A DNA stretch of 5,320 bases from Bdellovibrionales bacterium. GTDB lineage: Bacteria > Bdellovibrionota > JAFGOL01. The stretch lies in the NCBI GenBank assembly GCA_022710165.1, contig JAKLHL010000116.1, positions 1 through 5,320 on the forward strand, in the 5' to 3' direction. Shown here piece after piece: positions 1-5,320 of the stretch. The notes beneath the pieces are model-generated. The model saw only the letters and a program-made list of their open reading frames with translations. It made no database searches and was not told the DNA's origin. The translations under genes were made by a program, and so were the position numbers. How positions within the stretch are numbered: position 1 is the first letter of the stretch; each line of letters opens with the position of its first letter.

Positions 1-180
1 TCTCTTGCTCGCCCTGAAAACCCGGTGCTCCAAGAGGTGTGAAAATCCCTTGTGTTTAACCGGGTTATTCATTAGACCCTTTCTTATATCCCCTGCACAA
101 GAGGTCTTGTTGGCCTTTGGATCACTTACCAGCAAGGCCTGTATACCGTTCTTAAGGTCTATTACTTTCTTATCAAACAT
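1..180 (-). CDS. M16 family zinc metallopeptidase, N-terminal fragment (runs off left edge)
   Basis: The reading frame opens with ATG at 180-178 and stays open to the window edge, giving 60 residues. The fragment reads like the start of an insulinase/pitrilysin-type peptidase: an early strand with LKNGIQALLVSDP (residues 9-21), a NNP turn (38-40), then KGFSHLLEH with the inverted zinc motif HxxEH at H48-E51-H52. In this family the two histidines bind zinc and the glutamate is the general base; a further glutamate ligand lies about 70-80 residues on, outside the window. No signal peptide is visible at this start, so the product would be cytoplasmic unless the start is wrong. Its first 8 bases overlap the end of rsmD, and the only ribosome-site candidate is a weak AGAAG run, so translation is probably coupled to rsmD. 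The Met usual after HxxEH is Arg here (R53). Substrate and subfamily cannot be told from 60 residues. Confidence 0.82.
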   Translation of the reverse strand, partial: MFDKKVIDLKNGIQALLVSDPKANKTSCAGDIRKGLMNNPVKHKGFSHLLEHRVFRASKR

Positions 181-730
181 CTTTTCTTCTCAGGAAATGG
201 GCAAAGCTTTTTCCCCATTTTTTTATCTTAACAAGTTCAGCACCGTAATCGTTTGCATCCTTGAAAAGCTCCCTGTCGCTTTCAGCTATCACTATGGCAT
301 CCTTTCTTATGCCTGATATTAATAATTTAACGACCCTGTCATAGCCGTCATATTTGTATGGCGGATCAAGGTAAACCACATCAAAGTCACTCATCTTGGC
401 CTTAGAAAGAAAAGCCTCAGCGTCTTGTTTCACAAGAGTGACTTTATCCTTGATGCCTGTAGTAGAGGCATTTGATTCTATTACTTTTAATGATGAAGAA
501 GAGCTGTCGACAAGGACTGCAGATGCGGCACCCCTGCTTATAGCCTCAAAACTTATAAGCCCAGTGCCTGCAAAAAGCTCAAGTATCCTTGAACCCTCCA
601 CTTCCACTCCCATGGAAAATAAAACGTTAAAAAGGCCCTGTCTGGTCTTGGACGACGTAGGTCTTATGTCCTGTCCCGGCGGACAGTCTATCTTTTTACC
701 TTTAAGATAGCCGCCAGTAAGCCTAAGCAT
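173..730 (-). CDS. rsmD: 16S rRNA (guanine(966)-N2)-methyltransferase RsmD
   Basis: This 185-residue protein has the family's usual length. RsmD transfers a methyl group from S-adenosylmethionine to N2 of G966 of 16S rRNA in the assembling small subunit, in the cytoplasm. Visible signatures are the N-terminal GGYLKGKK (6-13) and IRPTSSKTRQGLFN (22-35), typical of RsmD; the SAM-binding motif I LELFAGTG (50-57); the acidic D75 at the end of strand 2, expected to contact the SAM ribose; D103 in the motif III region; and the catalytic DPPY motif at 122-125, which positions the target amino group. The ATG at 730 shares one base with the secA stop codon (TAATG), and no good ribosome site precedes it, so re-initiation after secA is likely. 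The 3' end overlaps the downstream M16 peptidase gene. In many bacteria rsmD is followed by coaD; that is not the case here. Identification rests on motifs and length and is firm. Confidence 0.95.
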   Translation of the reverse strand: MLRLTGGYLKGKKIDCPPGQDIRPTSSKTRQGLFNVLFSMGVEVEGSRILELFAGTGLISFEAISRGAASAVLVDSSSSSLKVIESNASTTGIKDKVTLVKQDAEAFLSKAKMSDFDVVYLDPPYKYDGYDRVVKLLISGIRKDAIVIAESDRELFKDANDYGAELVKIKKWGKSFAHFLRRKDV

Positions 731-3312
731 TATCTACCGCAACATTTTTTATATTTCTTTCCGCTTCCGCATGGACACGGATCGTTCCTGCCGATCTTAT
801 CGCCTTCCCTCTTTACAGGTTCAGCATGTCCGCTCTCGCCGTGTGTCATTACAAGGCTTCTTTGCAAAGCCTCTTGCTGTTTCTTATATTTCTCAAGCGC
901 AGAGATCATATCATCCTCGGCGCGTTTTCTTTGTTCCTCTTCTGCTTCCATCTGTTCGGCAGTCTTTGTCTGTGCGCTGATCTGGACCTTGAACATCTTT
1001 CCAAGCGTACTTGTCTTTATATTGTAGTCCAGGTCAACGAACATCTCGAATGCTTCCTTTTTATAAGCTATCAAAGGGTTGACCTGTGCATAGCCTCTAA
1101 GCCCTATACCCTCTTTAAGGTAGTCTAGGTTCTTAAGATGTTCCTTCCAGAGCACATCCAAGGCCTGCAGGAAGATAGTCCTGCACACATCAAGGTAAAT
1201 ACCCTCCGGAAGCTCAGATATCCTTCTTTCAAAATTACCGCTGGCAGTCTCGAACAGATAATCAGAGAGTTTACGACCAGAGCTGATAAAATCCTGTTTC
1301 TTTATAGTAAAGTTGAACTCTTCTGAGATCTGTTTGTTCAGATCTTCAAAATCCCATTCAGCCGGGTTCTTTTGAGAGGCTAATGAATCCTCTATGGCCT
1401 GACATTCCTCTTTTATAAGGTCCGTAAAGAACTCCCTCAAGTGCTCTCCTGTGAGCATGCTCTTCCTCATGGAGTATATTACGTCCCTCTGCTGGTTCAT
1501 TACGTCGTCGTATTCAAGAAGATGTTTTCTTATATCGAAGTTATGTCCCTCAACTCTCTTTTGCGCATTCTCTATAGCGTTAGAAACAAAGCGGTGCTCT
1601 ATAGGTTCGTCCTCGTCCATCTTCAATGTGTCCATCAGCCTCAATATCCTGTCACCGCCGAAGATCCTCATAAGGTCATCCTCAAGCGAAAGGTAGAACC
1701 TTGAAGATCCATTATCTCCCTGTCTTCCAGAACGGCCTCTAAGCTGATTGTCTATACGCCTTGATTCATGCCTTTCGGTGCCTATTACATGAAGTCCTCC
1801 GACCTCAGGAACACCTTTTCCAAGTTTTATGTCTGTGCCTCTTCCAGCCATGTTGGTAGATATGGTTACCGCCCCAGGCTGTCCTGCAAGAGCTATTATC
1901 TCTGCTTCCTTCTCGTGATACTTAGCGTTGAGGACGTTATGTTTTACACCCTGCATCTTAAGCATCTTTGAGAGCTTCTCTGATTTTTCTATTGATATGG
2001 TACCGACAAGCACAGGCTGGTTCCTTTGGTGCTTCTCAACTATGTCCTTTACTACAGCCTTGAACTTTGCCTTTTCATTCTTATAGACCTGATCAGACAG
2101 GTCCTTTCTTATCATCGGCATGTGGGTAGGCACGACCACTACGTCGAGCTTATATATCTTTGCAAACTCACCTGCTTCTGTTTCTGCAGTACCGGTCATC
2201 CCCGCAAGCTTTTGGTACATCCTGAAATAATTCTGGAAGGTTATGGTGGCAAGGGTCTGGTTCTCACTCTCGACCCTGACCTTTTCTTTCGCTTCAAGGG
2301 CCTGATGGAGTCCGTCAGAGAACCTTCTTCCAGGGAGCAGTCTTCCTGTGAACTCATCGACTATAGTTACCTTATTGTCCTGGACCACATAGTCAACGTC
2401 CCTCTTAAAAAGGGCGTGAGCCCTTAGGGCCTGTGTAACGTAATGAAGCCATTCTATATTGTGCGGATCATAGAGGTTGCCTGTCTTTAAGACCTTTTCA
2501 AGCCTGTGGACCCCATCCTCTGTAAGCGCTGCAGATTTTGATTTCTCATCTATAGTGTAATCCCTGTCCTTTATAAGCGAGGGAATAAAAGTATCGACGT
2601 AGTAGTACTTGCTTACATCATCCTCTGTTGGACCTGATATGATGAGAGGGGTCCTTGCCTCGTCTATGAGTATGGAGTCAACCTCGTCCACTATCGCATA
2701 ATGAAGCGGACGCTGTACAAGGTCCTTTATGTCATACTTCATGTTGTCCCTTAGATAGTCGAAACCGAACTCATTGTTAGTACCGTAAGTTATGTCCGAT
2801 ATATAGGCCTGACGTCTTGTCGCCTCTGTAATGCCGTGATGTATACAGCCAACGCTCATACCCAGGAAACGATATATCTGTCCCATCCACTCGCTGTCTC
2901 TTTTTGCCAGATAGTCGTTGACCGTAACTACATGTGCACCCTTTCCTGTTAAAGCATTAAGATAAACAGGCGCTGTTGATGTAAGAGTCTTACCTTCTCC
3001 GGTCCTCATCTCTGATATTCTTCCGCTGTGCAGTACATATCCGCCCATTATCTGGACATCAAAGTGCCTTTCCCCGAGCACCCTTTTTGCGGCTTCCCTT
3101 ACGACGGCAAAAGATTCCGGAGCAAGCAACTCAAGGTCCTCTCCGTTCTCAACCCTCTGTTTAAAGGCTGCCGTTTTTGCCTTAAGATCATCGTCGCTAA
3201 GCCCCTTCACGGTCGGTTCAAGATCGTTGACCCTGTGGACAAAATCCCAAAGTCCCTTGACCACTCTGTCGTTCTTTGTACCTATCAGTTTTCTGAGAAC
3301 GTAAGTAAGCAT
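730..3312 (-). CDS. secA: Preprotein translocase ATPase subunit SecA
   Basis: This is a complete 860-residue SecA, between the B. subtilis (841) and E. coli (901) lengths. It is the peripheral motor ATPase that drives unfolded preproteins through SecYEG. In order: Walker A MRTGEGKT (102-109); VNDYLAKRD (131-139); Walker B IVDEVDS (207-213); the preprotein cross-linking region, roughly 225-370; GMTGTA (371-376); the second nucleotide-binding fold with NMAGRGTD (487-494) and the arginine-finger motif QLRGRSGRQGD (523-533); the helical scaffold and two-helix finger, about 590-780, with LKEGIGLRGYAQ (732-743); a charged linker (783-840); and a C-terminal zinc motif with C846, C848, C857 and C858 (CxCx8CC), which in homologues binds SecB and lipid. 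The ATG at 3312 is preceded by GGAG with an 8-base gap and by its own strong promoter. The gene overlaps rsmD by one base. All key residues are present; nothing suggests a SecA2 paralogue. Confidence 0.98.
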   Translation of the reverse strand: MLTYVLRKLIGTKNDRVVKGLWDFVHRVNDLEPTVKGLSDDDLKAKTAAFKQRVENGEDLELLAPESFAVVREAAKRVLGERHFDVQIMGGYVLHSGRISEMRTGEGKTLTSTAPVYLNALTGKGAHVVTVNDYLAKRDSEWMGQIYRFLGMSVGCIHHGITEATRRQAYISDITYGTNNEFGFDYLRDNMKYDIKDLVQRPLHYAIVDEVDSILIDEARTPLIISGPTEDDVSKYYYVDTFIPSLIKDRDYTIDEKSKSAALTEDGVHRLEKVLKTGNLYDPHNIEWLHYVTQALRAHALFKRDVDYVVQDNKVTIVDEFTGRLLPGRRFSDGLHQALEAKEKVRVESENQTLATITFQNYFRMYQKLAGMTGTAETEAGEFAKIYKLDVVVVPTHMPMIRKDLSDQVYKNEKAKFKAVVKDIVEKHQRNQPVLVGTISIEKSEKLSKMLKMQGVKHNVLNAKYHEKEAEIIALAGQPGAVTISTNMAGRGTDIKLGKGVPEVGGLHVIGTERHESRRIDNQLRGRSGRQGDNGSSRFYLSLEDDLMRIFGGDRILRLMDTLKMDEDEPIEHRFVSNAIENAQKRVEGHNFDIRKHLLEYDDVMNQQRDVIYSMRKSMLTGEHLREFFTDLIKEECQAIEDSLASQKNPAEWDFEDLNKQISEEFNFTIKKQDFISSGRKLSDYLFETASGNFERRISELPEGIYLDVCRTIFLQALDVLWKEHLKNLDYLKEGIGLRGYAQVNPLIAYKKEAFEMFVDLDYNIKTSTLGKMFKVQISAQTKTAEQMEAEEEQRKRAEDDMISALEKYKKQQEALQRSLVMTHGESGHAEPVKREGDKIGRNDPCPCGSGKKYKKCCGR

Positions 3313-3320
3313 TTTTCTAA

Positions 3321-3324
3321 CTCC
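3321..3324 (-). promoter_or_regulatory. Ribosome binding site of secA
   Basis: On the minus strand GGAG is followed by an 8-base A-rich spacer and the ATG at 3312. This supports the chosen secA start and contrasts with the downstream genes rsmD and the M16 peptidase, which lack a comparable site. Confidence 0.8.
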
Positions 3325-3350
3325 ATTTTTACTACGACAATGATAAGAGA

Positions 3351-3378
3351 ATAATATGTTATGTGTTCACCATGTCAA
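3351..3378 (-). promoter_or_regulatory. Sigma70-type promoter of secA operon
   Basis: On the minus strand a perfect -35 box TTGACA (3378-3373) is separated by 16 bases from TATTAT (3356-3351), which matches the -10 consensus at five of six positions. Transcription should begin near 3344, giving a leader of about 30 bases before the secA ATG. The promoter lies directly after the rplS terminator, so it is the natural source of the secA-rsmD-M16 transcript. The leader is too short for a riboswitch or a SecM-like regulatory reading frame. Confidence 0.82.
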
Positions 3379-3383
3379 ACCAT

Positions 3384-3418
3384 AAAAAAGAGCCTCTGGT
3401 CCAGGACCGGAGGCTCTT
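3384..3418 (-). terminator. Intrinsic terminator after rplS
   Basis: Read on the minus strand, AAGAGCCTC (3418-3410) pairs with GAGGCTCTT (3396-3388) in nine base pairs. After one C/A mismatch the hairpin continues with GGTC pairing with GACC around a CTG loop. Counting the end of the stem, six T's follow (3389-3384). The stem begins 25 bases after the rplS stop codon. The plus strand has an A-rich rather than T-rich flank on its 3' side, so it should work only for the minus-strand transcript. Confidence 0.92.
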
Positions 3419-3442
3419 AAAATATGAACTTAATATAGTTCT

Positions 3443-3853
3443 TTATTCGTTAGTCTGAGCGGTCTTCTCAGGAGCAGGCGTATTTTCTTCCCTGGTACTT
3501 TCTTCTCTCTTTATCCTTGCTGCTTTTCCTGTAAGCTTCTTGAAGTAGGAAAGGTTCGCCCTTCTTACGGAACCCTTGTTTACCACTTCTATCTTGGATA
3601 TCATCGGGCTGTGTACAGGATATATCCTTTCAACGCCTATACCGTCAGAGATCTTCCTTACTGTGAATGTAGTGGCAAGACCTGCATTATGCTTCTTTAT
3701 GCATACGCCCTGGAAAGCCTGCAATCTTTGCTTTTCAGCGCCCTTTGCATCAATTTCCTTGATTATTGAGTGGACCTTTAAAGTATCACCCGATGAAAAA
3801 TTTGGAACGTCCTGTCTTTTGAACTGTTCTGTCAATCTTCTAGCTCTATCCAT
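3443..3853 (-). CDS. rplS: 50S ribosomal protein L19
   Basis: L19 sits on the large subunit near the interface with the small subunit and helps form an intersubunit bridge. The 136-residue product carries the family's hallmarks: RQDVPNFSSGDT (13-24), RLQAFQGV (43-50), TFTVRKISDGIGVER (62-76), HSP (81-83), RRANLSYF (97-104) and the closing TGKAARIK (108-115). The start is placed at the ATG at 3853 because AAGGAG ends ten bases upstream; the in-frame TTG at 3862 lies one base from that site and is too close to use. Compared with the E. coli protein (115 residues), there is an insertion of about five residues in the loop IKEIDAKGAEKQ (31-42), plus a tail of some 20 acidic and polar residues (117-136). 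The gene appears to be a single-gene unit with its own terminator, apart from rpsP, rimM and trmD, with which rplS is commonly grouped. Confidence 0.97.
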   Translation of the reverse strand: MDRARRLTEQFKRQDVPNFSSGDTLKVHSIIKEIDAKGAEKQRLQAFQGVCIKKHNAGLATTFTVRKISDGIGVERIYPVHSPMISKIEVVNKGSVRRANLSYFKKLTGKAARIKREESTREENTPAPEKTAQTNE

Positions 3854-3863
3854 AATACACAAA

Positions 3864-3869
3864 CTCCTT
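3864..3869 (-). promoter_or_regulatory. Ribosome binding site of rplS
   Basis: A full AAGGAG on the minus strand stands ten bases before the ATG at 3853 and only one base before the alternative TTG at 3862. It therefore decides the start codon in favour of the ATG and removes three residues from the longest possible reading frame. Confidence 0.85.
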
Positions 3870-3896
3870 GTAAAATCTAACTCGCAGGGACAGAGA

Positions 3897-3932
3897 TTTA
3901 TACTATCAGCACTGTAATTGCAAGCTTTTTTT
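3897..3932 (-). promoter_or_regulatory. Possible promoter of rplS with upstream A-tract
   Basis: On the minus strand a run of seven A's (3932-3926) precedes TTGCAA (3923-3918, four of six -35 matches), followed after 15 bases by TATAAA (3902-3897, five of six -10 matches). Transcription would begin near 3890, giving a leader of about 37 bases. An A-tract just upstream of the -35 box resembles an UP element, which often boosts ribosomal promoters. The 15-base spacing is short, so the exact -35 assignment is uncertain; read-through from recN is the alternative source of rplS mRNA. The rest of the recN-rplS gap holds only a weak hairpin without a T-run. Confidence 0.5.
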
Positions 3933-3964
3933 GGATCTTGGGCCTACCGCCCTGTACAAGAGGC

Positions 3965-5320
3965 CTAAACCCTATCTGCCTGTATTTTTTGGGCTTTAGC
4001 CAGCATTTCCATGGCGTTTGAGACCGCCACCTTGTGGTTTTCCATACCAAGCATTCTAGTGACTTCGTTAAACCTTGCCTCTTTATCAAGACCGTCAACA
4101 CGGACCACTGTCCTTCCGCCGTGCTCCTCTTTCCACACCTTAAGATGAGAGTTTGCAAAGACCGCGATCTGAGGAAGATGGGTTATTACTATAACCTGAT
4201 GATTGGAAGATATGCCCTTTAAAAGGCCCCCGACCCTGAAGCCAATATCACCGCCGATGCCTGCATCGACCTCGTCAAAGATCTGTACACCATAACCATA
4301 GACTTCGTTAGTCGCTGACTGCACTGCAAGCATAAGTCTGGAGAGCTCTCCTCCCGAAGCGATCTTTGATATGGGCTTTGCTGTCTCGCCGGTGTTGGTA
4401 GAGATAAGGTATTCAACCCTATCGAGTCCGCATGGCCCAGGTTCAGCATCTTTGAATTCAACCTTGAAACCACCCTTGAACATCCCAAGACCGTCGAGGA
4501 TGCTCTCTATCATAGAGGAAAGTTTTGAGCTGCCTTTTTTTCTGGAAGAAGAAAGCTCTTTTGCCTTTTTCATGTAATCATCTTTGAACTTTGATATTTC
4601 AGCCTCAATTCCATTTATCTTTGAATCAACGCTCTCAAGTCCTGAGAGTTCCTGTTCCATATCGCTAAGGGACTTTAATATCTCTTCAAGCGTGGCGCAT
4701 GAGAACTTCTTCTTAAGTCTTTTAAGTTCTGAGAGCCTGGTCCTGTCTTCCTCTATCTGCGCCTCGTCAAAGTCATACTTCCTTGATATCCTTCCAGCCT
4801 CTTCACAGAGCTCGTCTATCTTAACCACTGTATCGTTTATAAGTTCCAACAACTTTTCTATCTCTGGCTCTGCGGTACTGCACCTTGAAAGTTCAGGCAC
4901 CAGCCTGGAAAGTTTTTCTGAGGCTGAACCCTCACCCTGACTTGCACTGTCGCTAAGGCTGTAAAGGGCCTTCAATACCATGACGGAATGATCGGCTCTT
5001 GCCACCCTGTCCGTTAATTCCTGTTCCTCGCCGTCCTTGAAAGAGTGTTCCTTTATCTCTCCTATCTGATACTTAAGGTAGTCCGCCCTTTTTACGGCGT
5101 CCGCTTGTACTCTCCTAAGTTCCTCGAGCCTGCCTTCAAGTTCTTTCCAATCCCTGTAGACCTTCTCAAGTTCTGTGACCCTTGAATTATTGTTAAGGAA
5201 GCTGTCCAAAAGTTCTAGTTGGAAAGATGGCTCGAAAAGTTTTTGATGCTCGTGCTGGCTTAGTATGGAAACAAGACTTCCGACGGTCGATTCAAGATAT
5301 GAAAGGTTGACTATCACACC
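3965..5320 (-). CDS. recN: DNA repair protein RecN, C-terminal part (5' end outside window)
   Basis: RecN is an SMC-like ATPase that gathers and tethers DNA ends during double-strand break repair on the nucleoid. The frame is open to the right edge and yields 451 residues; by alignment with known RecN, roughly the first 110-120 residues, including Walker A, are missing. Numbering from the GTG codon at 5317, the fragment starts just before the family motif SQHEHQ (20-25). A long coiled-coil-rich region follows (about 45-265, with heptad-like E/L/K patterns), then the C-terminal ATPase half: ABC signature SGGELSR (321-327), Walker B and D-loop IFDEVDAGIGG (346-356), the switch histidine in VITHLPQ (377-383), and the end region RMLGM (421-425). 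The GTG at 5317 is an internal valine, not a start. The stop TAG at 3965 is followed by 111 bases before rplS and no convincing terminator. Identity is firm; the missing N-terminus cannot be judged. Confidence 0.95.
   Translation of the reverse strand, partial: GVIVNLSYLESTVGSLVSILSQHEHQKLFEPSFQLELLDSFLNNNSRVTELEKVYRDWKELEGRLEELRRVQADAVKRADYLKYQIGEIKEHSFKDGEEQELTDRVARADHSVMVLKALYSLSDSASQGEGSASEKLSRLVPELSRCSTAEPEIEKLLELINDTVVKIDELCEEAGRISRKYDFDEAQIEEDRTRLSELKRLKKKFSCATLEEILKSLSDMEQELSGLESVDSKINGIEAEISKFKDDYMKKAKELSSSRKKGSSKLSSMIESILDGLGMFKGGFKVEFKDAEPGPCGLDRVEYLISTNTGETAKPISKIASGGELSRLMLAVQSATNEVYGYGVQIFDEVDAGIGGDIGFRVGGLLKGISSNHQVIVITHLPQIAVFANSHLKVWKEEHGGRTVVRVDGLDKEARFNEVTRMLGMENHKVAVSNAMEMLAKAQKIQADRV

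Noticed and set aside
5..316. Plus-strand open frame across the M16-rsmD junction
   Set aside because: It is antisense to two frames with clear catalytic motifs and shows no domain or ribosome site.
396..710. Plus-strand open frame inside rsmD
   Set aside because: Antisense shadow of a gene with intact SAM-binding and DPPY motifs.
2026..2427. Plus-strand open frame of 133 codons inside secA
   Set aside because: Antisense shadow of the conserved SecA core; its length is unremarkable for the low stop density opposite this codon usage.
3576..3917. Plus-strand open frame covering rplS
   Set aside because: Antisense to a ribosomal protein gene and without any recognisable feature.
3940..3965. 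Inverted repeat after recN (GGGC/GCCC and GGCCT/AGGCC) as a terminator
   Set aside because: The stems are only 4-5 base pairs and the minus strand continues into an A-run, not a T-run, so it does not fit an intrinsic terminator.
3898..4158. Minus-strand open frame of 86 codons between recN and rplS
   Set aside because: Most of it overlaps the well-supported recN 3' end in another frame, it has no ribosome site, and the protein resembles no family I recognise.
4584..4940. Serine-rich plus-strand open frame inside recN
   Set aside because: The serine and leucine bias is what antisense translation of a Glu/Lys/Leu coiled coil produces.
5315..5317. GTG as start codon of recN
   Set aside because: The frame continues to the window edge, and a RecN starting here would lack Walker A and about 110-120 residues.
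1..5320. A previously undescribed defence, mobile or biosynthetic system
   Set aside because: Nearly all bases belong to five recognisable genes of known families; the two gaps are 111 and 130 bases and are explained by expression signals.

Overview
The window is an ordinary, gene-dense piece of bacterial chromosome in which every supported gene lies on the minus strand. In transcription order, right to left, it holds the C-terminal three quarters of recN (DNA repair ATPase), rplS (ribosomal protein L19), secA (preprotein translocase motor), rsmD (16S rRNA m2G966 methyltransferase) and the first 60 codons of an M16 zinc-peptidase gene that runs off the left edge. The last is recognised from its HLLEH motif. 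I see no mobile element, CRISPR array, tRNA, rRNA or evident novel system.

Right part (about 3854-5320): recN enters from the right edge and stops at 3965. A 111-base gap follows, with a possible promoter (A-tract, TTGCAA, TATAAA) and a strong AAGGAG ribosome site for rplS. Middle (3313-3442): a clear intrinsic terminator ends the rplS transcript, and only six bases later a near-consensus sigma70-type promoter (TTGACA, 16 bases, TATTAT) begins the secA transcript. Left part (1-3312): secA, rsmD and the M16 gene overlap end to end (1 base and 8 bases), so they look like one translationally coupled operon.

Functionally these are core genes: translation (L19, RsmD), protein export (SecA), repair (RecN), and an M16 peptidase of unknown target. 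Any link between export and the peptidase is conjecture from operon position only.

Organism: SecA with a C-terminal CxCx8CC zinc motif, housekeeping sigma70-like promoters, moderate GC, and frequent ATA, AGA and AGG codons fit a free-living bacterium. The codon style resembles Nitrospirota, Omnitrophota or deltaproteobacterial lineages, but this is a weak impression and the sequence alone does not settle the phylum.
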